DNA from: Leptotrichia sp. OH3620_COT-345
GTDB taxonomy: Bacteria; Fusobacteriota; Fusobacteriia; Fusobacteriales; Leptotrichiaceae
DNA: 64,000 bases
NCBI RefSeq assembly: GCF_003932895.1
Contig: NZ_RQYW01000001.1
Coordinates: 1-64,000, forward strand
Direction: 5' to 3'
In this document: piece after piece, positions 9,227 to 18,393 of the stretch
Position numbering within the stretch: position 1 is the stretch's first letter
Layout of the letters: every line of letters starts with the position of its first letter
Program-made: the position numbers and the translations under genes
Notes under the pieces: generated by a model
What the model was told of the DNA's origin: nothing
The model's input: the letters and a program-made list of their open reading frames with translations, nothing else
Database searches by the model: none

Positions 9227-9242
9227 ATGTAAGCGGTTACAT
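9227..9242. promoter_or_regulatory. LacI-type operator, copy 1
   Basis: ATGTAAGCGGTTACAT has perfect 6-bp arms (ATGTAA/TTACAT) and the central C/G pair expected of LacI/GalR-family operators. The same 14-mer core recurs after the ribokinase gene at 10231. The likely binder is the LacI-family protein encoded at 18394. Confidence 0.7.
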
Positions 9243-9275
9243 TTTTAGATTTATTGAAGAAATGGAGGTGATAAA

Positions 9276-10196
9276 GTGAAAAAAGCTCTTGTAATAGGAA
9301 GTCTAAACATGGATATGACTGCAAAAGTTGAAAAGCTTCCTAAACTGGGAGAAACTATTTTCAGCAATGAATTTTATGAAAGCTGCGGAGGTAAAGGAGC
9401 AAATCAGGCAGTCGCAATCGCAAAATTAGGAATGAATACCACTATGATAGGAATGGTCGGAAATGATTTTCAAGGAGAAAAACTTATTGAAAATCTTATT
9501 AAACATAATGTCAAGGCTGATAACATAATAAAAAGTGATGAATTGACGGGAAGAGCTGTCATAACGGTTGATAAAAACGGAAATAACAATATCATTGTTA
9601 TTCCCGGCAGCAATTTTAAAATTACAAAAGAACATATACAAAATAAAGAAAAAATAATATTTGAAAGTGATATAGTCATATTACAGAATGAAATTCCTAT
9701 AGATGTTGTCGAATTTTCTTTAAAAAAAGCAAAGGAATTGAATAAAATTACTATATTCAATCCTGCTCCCGCAACTGAACTTTCTTCTATAATTTATGAA
9801 AATACTGATTATCTGATACTAAATGAAACTGAAACTGAAGAAATTTTTGGGATAAATATAAATGATAAAGTCTACATTGGAAAAATATTTCATAAAAAGA
9901 AGGAGCATAACATTAAAAATATAATTCTCACACTGGGAGAAAAAGGAAGTATTTTATTTGATAAGGATGACAGTGTCAGAAAATATGATGCTTATGAAGT
10001 AAATGCTGTAGACACTACTGCTGCGGGAGATTCATTTATCGGAGCATTTGCACTTAAAATATGCGAAACGAATAACCCTGATATTGCAATAAAATATGCA
10101 ACTGCTGTTTCTGCTATTGTTGTTACAAGGCAAGGAGCTCAGGATTCTATACCTACAGTTGAAGAAATTGAAAAATTTATGGAGTTGAACAGTTGA
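9276..10196 (+). CDS. rbsK: Ribokinase (PfkB family)
   Basis: The 306-residue sugar kinase phosphorylates ribose to ribose 5-phosphate, using the ribose released by the nucleoside hydrolases on either side. It has the first PfkB signature CGGKGANQAVAIAKLG (about 36-51), the family-typical N-terminus VIGSLNMDMTAKVEKLPKLGET, and the C-terminal signature DTTAAGDSFIGAFA with the catalytic Asp. It starts at GTG after GGAGGTGAT. Identical LacI-type operators lie just upstream and 35 bases downstream. The AAGD motif in place of GAGD is a common variant. Ribose specificity rests on sequence and context. Confidence 0.87.
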   Translation: MKKALVIGSLNMDMTAKVEKLPKLGETIFSNEFYESCGGKGANQAVAIAKLGMNTTMIGMVGNDFQGEKLIENLIKHNVKADNIIKSDELTGRAVITVDKNGNNNIIVIPGSNFKITKEHIQNKEKIIFESDIVILQNEIPIDVVEFSLKKAKELNKITIFNPAPATELSSIIYENTDYLILNETETEEIFGININDKVYIGKIFHKKKEHNIKNIILTLGEKGSILFDKDDSVRKYDAYEVNAVDTTAAGDSFIGAFALKICETNNPDIAIKYATAVSAIVVTRQGAQDSIPTVEEIEKFMELNS

Positions 10197-10230
10197 AAAT
10201 CATAGAAACTGATTTTTTTCAAAAAGAAAA

Positions 10231-10244
10231 TGTAAGCGGTTACA
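10231..10244. promoter_or_regulatory. LacI-type operator, copy 2
   Basis: TGTAAGCGGTTACA, identical to the core of copy 1, lies 35 bases after the ribokinase stop codon. It may control a downstream promoter for the transporter operon or act with copy 1 through DNA looping. Confidence 0.6.
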
Positions 10245-10711
10245 AAAAAATATTTTGAAAATTTTAAATACTTAATATTAAAGTAAACAGCAACTTTGAA
10301 ACAGCTATAAAAAATTATAAATTCTAAGGTAAAAATACAAAAAATAGTTTTAGAGGAATTAATTAATATTTGGATGCTTAAAGACAATACAACCAATTTT
10401 AAAGGTAGGATTATAGTCATAAAAATAGTTTTATCTGTAAGCAAAGGTTATCAGTTTTACATTTATGAAACAGAAAAAATTAGTTTCAGTATAGTTTGGA
10501 ACAATAAAAAATACTATTAAAAACGATATTTAAAAGACTTTCTAAGATACAAAATTATTTACTTTTAAATTTAGATTAGAGTGGATTTTAAATTGAAAAA
10601 CAAAAATAAGAAATAAAGTAAATTTAAAAGCTAAATTTAATTATAAGTCAGTTTTTCTTTATTATGAAAAAATTATGATTGTGGAAAAACATAAAAATTA
10701 AAAAATAAATT
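10245..10711. other. Gene-free leader region before the nucleoside transporter operon
   Basis: About 470 bases without a supportable ORF. I looked for a purine-riboswitch fold and conserved core and saw none. Its AT-rich content and length leave room for a long 5' UTR or a decayed gene. Confidence 0.4.
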
Positions 10712-10726
10712 TTGGAGGTAATTAAA

Positions 10727-11797
10727 ATGAAAAAATTTTTAAAAGTATTATTAGTAATGATGAGCTGCCTGATATTAATTGCATGTGGAAATTCAGATAA
10801 AAAGGAAAATGCAGAAAATAAAGGCGGTGAAGAAAAAGGAAAGAAATTAAAAGTAGCAGTAGTTTTTGCAGGTTTTTTAGGAGATAAATCCTTTAATGAT
10901 TCTGCATTTGAAGGTCTTAAAAAAGCTGAATCCGATTTTGGAATAGAATTTAAAGTACTTGAATCAAAAGTTCCTTCCGACTGGGAAACAAACTTTGTTT
11001 CTGCAGCTTCTGATGACAGTTATGATTTAATACTTGCCATATCTTCACAATTTACTGACATAGTAAACAATCATGCTGATGTATTTAAAGATAAAAAAAT
11101 AGGAATTATCGACAGTGTTGTAAAAAAACCTAATGTAGCTTCAGTAGTGTTTGCTCAAAATGAAGGTTCATTTTTAGCAGGGGCAGCTGCCGCACTCTTT
11201 ACACAGAAAACTGATATTCCTAATGTAAATGAAGATAAAACAATTGGATGGGTAGGCGGAATGGATATACCGGTGTTACAGGATTTCCTTACAGGATATA
11301 AACAAGGTGCGATTTATATAGACCCTGAAACAAAAGTACTTGTTTCGTTTGCCGGAACATTTAATGATCCTTTAAAAGGTAAAGAACTTACTCTTGCTCA
11401 ATACAGTCAGGGTGCGGATATTGTAATGAATGTGGCTTCAAACACAGGAAACGGAATACTCGAGGCTGCAAAAGACACTAAAAAATACGCAATCGGTGTA
11501 GATATCAATCAGGATGATATATATCCGGGAACTATACTTACTTCAATGCTGAAAAGAGTAGATGTTGCTACATATGACATAATAAAACAGGTTCATGAAA
11601 ATACATTTAAAGGTGGAGAAGTTGTAAAAATGAATGCAAGTAATGGCGGTGTAGGGTTAACTGATATGAAAATCATGAAAGATGCTTTGAAGGAAAAGTT
11701 TCCTGAAGATATTCTTCAAAAAATTAACGAATTGACAGAGAAAATTAAGAAAGGCGAAATTAAAGTAGAATCTTATCCGGGATTTAAAGTTGAATAA
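10727..11797 (+). CDS. BMP-family nucleoside-binding lipoprotein of an ABC importer
   Basis: The mature part is a type-I periplasmic-binding fold related to PnrA/TmpC and BmpA purine-nucleoside receptors. Motifs include VAVVFAGFLGDKSFNDSAFEGL near the N-terminus, GFIDS/IGIIDSV, and FLAGAAAALFT with IGWVGGMDIPVLQDF. The start is taken at ATG 10727, 7 bases after GGAGGT; an in-frame TTG at 10712 overlaps the ribosome binding site and is unlikely. The signal peptide ends in lipobox LIAC. It delivers nucleosides to the ATPase and two permeases encoded directly downstream. Confidence 0.9.
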   Translation: MKKFLKVLLVMMSCLILIACGNSDKKENAENKGGEEKGKKLKVAVVFAGFLGDKSFNDSAFEGLKKAESDFGIEFKVLESKVPSDWETNFVSAASDDSYDLILAISSQFTDIVNNHADVFKDKKIGIIDSVVKKPNVASVVFAQNEGSFLAGAAAALFTQKTDIPNVNEDKTIGWVGGMDIPVLQDFLTGYKQGAIYIDPETKVLVSFAGTFNDPLKGKELTLAQYSQGADIVMNVASNTGNGILEAAKDTKKYAIGVDINQDDIYPGTILTSMLKRVDVATYDIIKQVHENTFKGGEVVKMNASNGGVGLTDMKIMKDALKEKFPEDILQKINELTEKIKKGEIKVESYPGFKVE

Positions 11798-11822
11798 ATT
11801 TTTTTAAGCAGGAGGAGTTGTT

Positions 11823-13346
11823 TTGAAAGAAATAGTTAAAATGACGGATATTGTAAAGACTTTCGGAGAAGTTCAAGCAATAAAAAATGGAAATTTTAAT
11901 TTATTTGAAGGTGAGATCCATTCATTAATCGGAGAAAACGGGGCCGGAAAATCTACAATGATGAAACTTTTATACGGTATATATTCCATTGATTCCGGAA
12001 GTATAGAAATATATAATAGAAAAATCGAAAATTATACTCCTAAAGATGCTATAAATCTTGGAATAGGTATGGTTCATCAAGAATTTATGTTGGTAAATGA
12101 AATGACAGTTCTTGAAAACATAATTCTCGGTTTTGAACCTGTGGAATCTATGGTTATGATTGATTTCAACAAAGCCAGAGCAAAAGTTCTGGAGTATGTA
12201 GAAAAATATAATTTGAATATACAGATAAACAAGAAAGTTAAGGATATATCAGTCGGTGAAGCACAAAGAGTTGAAATAATAAAAACTCTATATAGAGGAG
12301 CAAATATACTTATTCTGGACGAGCCGACTGCCGTCCTTACTCCACAGGAAACTGAAAAGTTGTTTGAAATTCTGGAAACTTTAAAACAGGCGGGAAAATC
12401 CATCATATTTATATCTCATAAATTAAATGAAGTAATGAAAATAAGTGACAGAATTACAGTAATGAGAGACAGCAAATACATAGAAACTGTAGACAAAAAA
12501 AAGACTTCTCCTCTTGAACTTGCTAAAATGATGGTGGGAAGAGAAGTTCTACTAAATGTACAAAAAAAGAAAATCAATGTACAGGAAACTATTTTGGAAG
12601 TTAAAAACATTTATGTTCCAAGTGACAGAGAACTTTCAAAGATAAAAGGACTTTCCTTTTCTCTAAAAAGAGGAGAAATTTTAGGAATAGCAGGTGTTGA
12701 TGGAAATGGACAAAAAGAACTGGTAGAAGCCATTACAGGACTGAGAGAAACTGAAAAAGGAGAAATTATATTTAAGGATAAGCGAATAACAAATAAAACT
12801 CCGAAATCTATAAGAGAAGCCGGAATTGCTCATATTCCCGATGACAGAAATGTAAGGGGACTTAACAGAGAAATGAGTATAAAGGAAAATATGATAGCTA
12901 CTAAATTTTCTGAAACTGAATTTTCAGGTACAGTTAATTTAAAAGAAAAGAATATTATTGATTTTTCAGAGGAAATGATAAAAAAATTTGATATCAGACC
13001 CGGAGATTATAAAATTATTACTAAAAATCTTTCAGGAGGAAATGCACAGAAAATAATAGTAGCACGTGAACTGGAAAGTAATACGGATTTGCTTATAGCC
13101 TCTCAACCTACAAGAGGTATAGATATCGGGTCCATAGAAACTATAAGAAAAAATATAGTTTCATACCGTGATAAAAATAAAGGTGTGTTACTTGTTTCAG
13201 CCGAGCTGGAGGAAATTCTTACACTTTCAGACAGAATTTTAGTAATGTATGAAGGAAAAATAGTCGGAAATCTTGATGCAAAAGATGCTACTGAAGAAAA
13301 CGTAGGATTTTTAATGACAGGAGGTAAAGAAAAAAATGCCATATAA
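11823..13346 (+). CDS. Nucleoside ABC transporter, double-domain ATPase
   Basis: The 507-residue protein holds two nucleotide-binding domains. The first (about 1-225) has Walker A GENGAGKST, signature ISVGEAQRVEI and Walker B LILDEPTAVLTP. The second (about 255-500) has the degenerate Walker A GVDGNGQKEL and signature LSGGNAQKIIVAREL, as is normal for the YufO/RbsA-type class. It starts at TTG after AGGAGGAG. It overlaps the first permease gene by 11 bases, so translation is coupled. Its product drives uptake of nucleosides captured by the BMP lipoprotein. Confidence 0.9.
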   Translation: MKEIVKMTDIVKTFGEVQAIKNGNFNLFEGEIHSLIGENGAGKSTMMKLLYGIYSIDSGSIEIYNRKIENYTPKDAINLGIGMVHQEFMLVNEMTVLENIILGFEPVESMVMIDFNKARAKVLEYVEKYNLNIQINKKVKDISVGEAQRVEIIKTLYRGANILILDEPTAVLTPQETEKLFEILETLKQAGKSIIFISHKLNEVMKISDRITVMRDSKYIETVDKKKTSPLELAKMMVGREVLLNVQKKKINVQETILEVKNIYVPSDRELSKIKGLSFSLKRGEILGIAGVDGNGQKELVEAITGLRETEKGEIIFKDKRITNKTPKSIREAGIAHIPDDRNVRGLNREMSIKENMIATKFSETEFSGTVNLKEKNIIDFSEEMIKKFDIRPGDYKIITKNLSGGNAQKIIVARELESNTDLLIASQPTRGIDIGSIETIRKNIVSYRDKNKGVLLVSAELEEILTLSDRILVMYEGKIVGNLDAKDATEENVGFLMTGGKEKNAI

Positions 13347-14379
13347 AAAAATATTGAACAGTAAATATACGAGTGCATTCCTTTCTCTACTGGTCTGTAC
13401 TGTTTTAAGCGGAATTATTATAGCACTGATGGGAGAAAACCCTTTTACCGTTTATGCACAGTTGTTTAAAAGTGCTTTTATAGGAAACTTCAATCTCGGT
13501 ACAACAATTGAAAAATTTGTTCCTCTTCTGCTTACAGGACTTGCTTTTATAGTATCATCAAGAGTAGGTGTCTTTAATGTGGGCGTGGAAGGAGAACTAT
13601 ACTTGGGAGCCATAACCGCAGCTTATGTAGGATATACATTTAAAGGGTTACCTTCTTTAGTTCACATATTTTTATGTATTTTCTTTGCAATGCTTGTAGG
13701 TTCTTTATGGGCATTTATTCCGGGGTTTCTGAAGGCATATTACAAGGTAAATGAAGTTTGTGTAACAATACTGATGAATTATGTGGCAATTCATATTACT
13801 TCCTATCTTGTAAGCGGACCATTGTCGGGAAAAACAGGAATTTCACAAACAAAACCTATTGAAAAAAGTGCCGCTCTTTTGAAAATATTAAAACCGAGCA
13901 GAGCCAATATAGGTATTTTTATAGCAATAGCAGTATGTATTCTTATATATTACTTACTGAAAAAAACCAAACTCGGTTTCCAGATACGTTCTACAGGAAT
14001 GAATCCGTTCTTTTCAGAATATGTAGGGATACAGTCAAAGAAAATAATGATAACAGGTATGATGCTAAGCGGTGCTATAGGAGGTCTTGCAGGAGCAATT
14101 GAGGTAATGGGAATTTACGGAGTGTTTCTTGATAATTTTTCTTCAAATATAGCATTTGACGGAATGCTTGCAGCACTTATAGCTAAGGGAAGTATTGGAG
14201 CTTTACCGTTTTTAAGCCTGTTTATTGCAGCATTGAAATCAGGTTCATTAGGATTGGAGAGAAATACAGGTATTCCTAAATCATTAATAGATGTAATTAT
14301 AGCACTATTTATTTTACTTGTGACAATGGAAAAACTTTTTGAGTTCAGCAAAAAAAGGAAAAAAGGAAAAGAGGTGTAG
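13336..14379 (+). CDS. Nucleoside ABC transporter permease 1 (YufP-like)
   Basis: The 347-residue inner-membrane protein has about nine hydrophobic segments of the BPD_transp_2 family, with signatures GLAFIVSSRVGVFNVGVEGELYLGA-like and RSTGMNPFFSEYVGIQSKK, and the conserved GAIGGLAGAIEVMG. It forms one half of the translocation channel. It is translationally coupled to the ATPase gene and is followed after 2 bases by the second permease gene. Confidence 0.88.
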   Translation: MPYKKILNSKYTSAFLSLLVCTVLSGIIIALMGENPFTVYAQLFKSAFIGNFNLGTTIEKFVPLLLTGLAFIVSSRVGVFNVGVEGELYLGAITAAYVGYTFKGLPSLVHIFLCIFFAMLVGSLWAFIPGFLKAYYKVNEVCVTILMNYVAIHITSYLVSGPLSGKTGISQTKPIEKSAALLKILKPSRANIGIFIAIAVCILIYYLLKKTKLGFQIRSTGMNPFFSEYVGIQSKKIMITGMMLSGAIGGLAGAIEVMGIYGVFLDNFSSNIAFDGMLAALIAKGSIGALPFLSLFIAALKSGSLGLERNTGIPKSLIDVIIALFILLVTMEKLFEFSKKRKKGKEV

Positions 14380-14381
14380 TT

Positions 14382-15314
14382 ATGGGAAAATTTTTATCGG
14401 TAATTGACTATACTATTATTCATGCTACTATAAGAGCAACTACGCCTATTCTTCTGGCAGCTTTCGCAGCAGTTATTACACAGCAGGCGGACATCTTAAA
14501 TGTAGGAGTGGAGGGGATAATGCTTATGGGGGCTTTTATAGCAGTTTATACAAGTGTTTTGACAGGAAGCTGGATAATAGCAGTTATAGCCGCTGTAATA
14601 TCAGGTGTTGTAATAGCTGCAATAATGGGTGTAGCACATCTGAAATACAAGGGAGATATATTTGCAGTGGGAACGACTGTCAATCTGCTTGTATTGGCAT
14701 TGACAAGATTTTTACTTCAAAAACTTTTAGGAGTGTCCGGGAGTTACACTCTTAAAGAAGGAACTGCAATTCCACAGATACATTTTAAAATATTTGAAAG
14801 TAATAAAATACTGAACAGCCTTTTTAATGACTATTCATTATTTGAAATTCTAAGCATTCCACTTATTATATTTTTCTGGTTCCTACTTTATAAGACAGTA
14901 TGGGGACTTAGAACGAGAAGTATAGGTCTAAATCCTGAAGCGGCAAAAACCGCAGGAATAAATGTATATAGAAGAAAATTTGAAGTTATACTGATTTCAG
15001 GAATAATAGGAGGATTAGCAGGTGCTCATCTTTCTTTAGGATATTCCAATCTGTTCACTGAAAATATGACTAATGGACGTGGATTTATGGGTGTTGCAGC
15101 AATGTTTTTCGGAGCGGCAAATCCGATCTTTACAGCTGTCGGATGTATGATCTTCGGATTTACGGACTCAGTAGGAGCAAGATTACAGGCATACGGCTTT
15201 CCATCGCAAATTATCTTAATGCTGCCTTATATTATAACAATACTGATATTAAGTATATCCATGATAAAACAGTATCAGAAAGATAAAAAAAGACGTAGTT
15301 CAATAAAAGCATAA
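14382..15314 (+). CDS. Nucleoside ABC transporter permease 2 (YufQ-like)
   Basis: The 310-residue membrane protein pairs with the preceding permease. Family signatures are ILNVGVEGIMLMGAF near the N-terminus, RSIGLNPEAAKTAGINVYRRK in the cytoplasmic loop, and GIIGGLAGAHLSLGYSNLFTENMTNGRGF. It begins 2 bases after the first permease gene and is followed after 27 bases by the second nucleoside hydrolase, so uptake and hydrolysis are one transcription unit. Confidence 0.88.
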   Translation: MGKFLSVIDYTIIHATIRATTPILLAAFAAVITQQADILNVGVEGIMLMGAFIAVYTSVLTGSWIIAVIAAVISGVVIAAIMGVAHLKYKGDIFAVGTTVNLLVLALTRFLLQKLLGVSGSYTLKEGTAIPQIHFKIFESNKILNSLFNDYSLFEILSIPLIIFFWFLLYKTVWGLRTRSIGLNPEAAKTAGINVYRRKFEVILISGIIGGLAGAHLSLGYSNLFTENMTNGRGFMGVAAMFFGAANPIFTAVGCMIFGFTDSVGARLQAYGFPSQIILMLPYIITILILSISMIKQYQKDKKRRSSIKA

Positions 15315-15341
15315 CTTATAAATAGAAAGGAGTGACTAAGA

Positions 15342-16283
15342 TTGAAAAAAGAAAAAATAATTCTGGACTGTGATCCGGGACATGATGATGCCGTTGCCAT
15401 AATGATGGCGGCAATCAGCCCCAAAATAGAGCTTCTTGGAATTACAGTTGTTGCAGGTAATCAGAAATTGGAAAAAACGGTTAATAACGCTTTAAAAATC
15501 TGTAATCACTTGAACTTAAAAGTTCCTGTATATTCAGGAATGACAAGACCTATGATAAGAGAACAAATGATTGCCGATGATATACATGGAGAAACGGGAT
15601 TGGACGGACCTGTCTTTGATGAATTAAAAATTAAAGTTGAAAAGAAACATGCTGTAAACTTCATTATTGATACTTTAATGAATTCTGATGAAAAAATAAC
15701 ATTAGTTCCTACAGGTCCTCTTACAAATATCGGAATGGCAATGAGGTTTGAACCTGAAATAATACAAAAAATAGATAAGATTGTACTGATGGGAGGCACT
15801 TATCAACTCGGAAATATGACACCTGCTGCAGAATTTAATATTCTGGCCGATCCTGATGCAGCTCATGTCGTATTCAGTTCAGGAGTAAAAACCATTATGA
15901 TGGGGCTGGATTTAACAAGACAAGCTCTCGCAACAACCGAAGTAGTAAATAAAATAAAAAGTTTAAATAATAAAGCATCGAAATTGTTTGCAGATTTAAT
16001 GGAATTCTTTTCAGCTTCACAGAAAGATGTTTTTGGTTGGAATGCACCTCCTGTACACGATCCTACGACTATAGCTTATTTAATAGAACCTTCATGTATA
16101 GAAACAAAGCCAATGTTCTGTGAAATAGAGTTATGGAGTGAAAGATCCTATGGAAGAACTTTATGTGATTATTTCGGTATCCTAAAAAAAGAACCGAATA
16201 TTGATGTTGCAGTAAAACTTGATTTTGAAAAGTTTTGGAATGTTGTTTATGATACTTTGAAATTATATGGAACCGGTGTATAG
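15342..16283 (+). CDS. Nucleoside hydrolase (second paralogue)
   Basis: The 313-residue enzyme is a paralogue of the one at 7517 and shares the Ca2+-site motif ILDCDPGHDDAVAIMM, VPTGPLTNIGMAM and MGGTYQLGNMTPAAEFNILADPDAA. The C-terminal active-site region differs (WNAPPVHDPTTIAYLI), close to that of the pyrimidine/CU-type RihA/RihB hydrolases. The two paralogues may therefore divide purine and pyrimidine substrates. It starts at TTG after AAAGGAGTGA. It sits directly behind the importer genes. Confidence 0.9.
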   Translation: MKKEKIILDCDPGHDDAVAIMMAAISPKIELLGITVVAGNQKLEKTVNNALKICNHLNLKVPVYSGMTRPMIREQMIADDIHGETGLDGPVFDELKIKVEKKHAVNFIIDTLMNSDEKITLVPTGPLTNIGMAMRFEPEIIQKIDKIVLMGGTYQLGNMTPAAEFNILADPDAAHVVFSSGVKTIMMGLDLTRQALATTEVVNKIKSLNNKASKLFADLMEFFSASQKDVFGWNAPPVHDPTTIAYLIEPSCIETKPMFCEIELWSERSYGRTLCDYFGILKKEPNIDVAVKLDFEKFWNVVYDTLKLYGTGV

Positions 16284-16296
16284 GATGTGATTAAAA

Positions 16297-17553
16297 ATGG
16301 AAAAGCTACTTAATATATTTGAAAAAAATAAAACGATATATTTAAATTTTTTAAAGGAATTCATCCAGATTGATACTCAAACAATAGGACATGGGATAAA
16401 AGGAGGCAATGAAATAAACGGACAAATTTATTTAGAAAATCTGTTTAAGGAATTAGAAGCTTCTGAAATAATAAAAGAGCCTTTAGATGATAATATTCTT
16501 AAAATTGCTCTGAAAAATTATAACGAGGGAAACCTGGGTCATAACAACGAAAATAGATATAATCTAACTGCAAAATTTAAAGGAAAACAAGATAGAACAT
16601 TGATATTTAACGGTCATGTGGATACTATGCCTTTCGGAAATCTTGAAGATTGGAAATACAATCCGTTTGAAGGAAAAATTGTAAATGAGCTTATATACGG
16701 TTTAGGTTCTACAGATATGAAAGGTGGACTGATGGCAGCAATAATGGCAATAAAACTTTTTAGAGATGCTGAGCTTGAACTACCTTGTAACGTGATTATA
16801 AACGCCGTTGTCGATGAAGAGGGTGGAGGAAACGGAAGCATAGTTTCTGCAATTAATGGAATAAAAGGTGACAGTGTCATTGTTTGTGAACCGTCAGATA
16901 ATAAAATATTGACTGCACATATGGGATTTGTATTTTTTAAAATAAAAGTCAAAGGTGTGGCTCTTCACTCTGCTGAAAAGTGGAAAGGGGTAAATGCCAT
17001 AGAAAAGGCAATATATCTTATAGATGCAATTAATGAACTTGAGAAAAAATGGATTCTGACATATAAACATCCACTTTTGCCTCCTCCGACAATAAATGTA
17101 GGAGTAGTAAAAGGAGGAAGTGCAGGGTCTACAGTTCCCGATTACTGTGAATTTGATGTATGTATTCACTATATTCCGGGGAAAATGTCATTTGAACAGG
17201 TTACAGAAGAATTTAAAAATAAAATTACTGAAAGGGCACAAGGTGATGAATTTTTAAAAAATAATGTGCCTGAAATGGAAATATATCAAATGGGAAACGG
17301 ATTTGAAATAGACAGTGAAAACCAATTTGTAAAATACATAAAGGAAATTTCATCTGTATATGACAAAAATATTAAAATTTCAGGAGGAACCGCAGGAAAT
17401 GATGCAAGAATTTTTTCAAATATAGCAAAAATTCCTACTGTAATATTAGGACCCGGACTGTTAAAAGATTGTCACACTGTAAATGAAAAATTGGATATAG
17501 GTGAATATTATAAATACATCGTTACTTATGCAAATATTATATTAAAATTTTAA
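16297..17553 (+). CDS. M20 family metallohydrolase (ArgE/DapE/ACY1 type)
   Basis: The 418-residue zinc hydrolase has the full M20 metal set: His in NGHVDTMP, bridging Asp in GSTDMKGG, the EE pair in VDEEGGG, the acidic ligand in VCEPSD and the late His in DCHTVNE. A dimerisation domain is inserted around 215-320. Such enzymes hydrolyse N-acyl or N-carbamoyl amino acids and dipeptides. Its place inside a nucleoside operon, 13 bases after a nucleoside hydrolase, suggests it may act on a base-degradation product such as a carbamoyl or ureido compound; that is only an inference. Confidence 0.85.
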   Translation: MEKLLNIFEKNKTIYLNFLKEFIQIDTQTIGHGIKGGNEINGQIYLENLFKELEASEIIKEPLDDNILKIALKNYNEGNLGHNNENRYNLTAKFKGKQDRTLIFNGHVDTMPFGNLEDWKYNPFEGKIVNELIYGLGSTDMKGGLMAAIMAIKLFRDAELELPCNVIINAVVDEEGGGNGSIVSAINGIKGDSVIVCEPSDNKILTAHMGFVFFKIKVKGVALHSAEKWKGVNAIEKAIYLIDAINELEKKWILTYKHPLLPPPTINVGVVKGGSAGSTVPDYCEFDVCIHYIPGKMSFEQVTEEFKNKITERAQGDEFLKNNVPEMEIYQMGNGFEIDSENQFVKYIKEISSVYDKNIKISGGTAGNDARIFSNIAKIPTVILGPGLLKDCHTVNEKLDIGEYYKYIVTYANIILKF

Positions 17554-17577
17554 TTAAAATATAAGGAGGAAAATATA

Positions 17578-18327
17578 ATGTCAAAAATATTAATAGCAGG
17601 AGAATCATGGACAAGCCATACTATACATATAAAAGGATTTGATACTTTCACTACAAGTGTTTATGAAGAAGGAGTCAGATGGCTGAAAGAAGCCCTTGAA
17701 AAAGATAGCCATGAAGTGACTTTTATTCCAAATCATTATGCAAGTGAAAAATTCCCCGTAACAATGGAGGAGATTTCTCAATATGATGTAGTAATACTGT
17801 CAGATATAGGTTCAAATACATTGTTACTTCCTGTAGCGACTTTTGCAAGAAGTGAAAAAACACCAAACAGATGTGAACTGATAAAAGAATATGTACAAAA
17901 TGGAGGAGGTTTTTGCATGATTGGAGGTTATATGTCATTTACAGGAATTGATGCAAAAACAAGATATGGTGAAACAGCAGTAAAAGATATATTACCTGTA
18001 AACCTTTTGAAATACGATGACAGAGTTGAAAAACCTGAAGGAATTGTACCTAAAATTTCAAAAAATCATCAAATCTTTGAAGGAATAGATGAAGAATTTC
18101 CATTTTTTCTCGGTTATAATAAAACAATAGAAGATGATACAAAAGGTGAGGTAATAGCATCAATAAATGAAGATCCTTTTATAGCTGTCGGAACTTTCGG
18201 AAAGGGTAGAAGTGTGGCATTTACGTCTGATTGTGCACCTCATTGGGGATCGAAGGAATTTGTTGAGTGGAAATATTATAATAAATTATGGCAAAATATT
18301 ATAAAATGGGTTTCTTCAAATGATTAA
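17578..18327 (+). CDS. GATase1-like protein, function unassigned
   Basis: The 249-residue cytoplasmic protein resembles the class I glutamine amidotransferase-like fold family (pfam GATase1_like). Visible landmarks are the N-terminal LIAGESWTSHTIHIKGFD, a beta-strand/turn YDVVILSDIGSN, and GGGFCMIGGYMSFTG, where the Cys sits at the position of the amidotransferase nucleophile elbow. A late GRSVAFTSDCAPHWGS holds a conserved His. No partner synthetase is present, so glutamine hydrolysis is doubtful. It follows AAGGAGGAAA, 24 bases after the M20 gene, as the last gene before the LacI regulator. Confidence 0.75.
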   Translation: MSKILIAGESWTSHTIHIKGFDTFTTSVYEEGVRWLKEALEKDSHEVTFIPNHYASEKFPVTMEEISQYDVVILSDIGSNTLLLPVATFARSEKTPNRCELIKEYVQNGGGFCMIGGYMSFTGIDAKTRYGETAVKDILPVNLLKYDDRVEKPEGIVPKISKNHQIFEGIDEEFPFFLGYNKTIEDDTKGEVIASINEDPFIAVGTFGKGRSVAFTSDCAPHWGSKEFVEWKYYNKLWQNIIKWVSSND

Positions 18328-18329
18328 TA

Positions 18330-18358
18330 TTGACAATACACCATTTAAAATATAAAAT
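18330..18358 (+). promoter_or_regulatory. Promoter of the lacI-type regulator gene
   Basis: TTGACA (18330-18335), 17-base spacer, TAAAAT (18353-18358). The left arm of an inverted repeat, CACCATTT (18339-18346), falls in the spacer. The right arm, AAATGGTG (18381-18388), overlaps the ribosome binding site. This could be an autoregulatory arrangement or an RNA stem. Confidence 0.65.
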
Positions 18359-18393
18359 AATATAAATAAATTAAAAAATGAAATGGTGATATT

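Noticed and set aside
10245-10711. Purine riboswitch before the nucleoside transporter
   Set aside because: The three-way-junction core and conserved loop bases could not be found by reading the sequence.
10712-10726. TTG start for the BMP lipoprotein
   Set aside because: This TTG overlaps the GGAGGT ribosome binding site; the ATG at 10727 gives correct spacing and a standard signal peptide.
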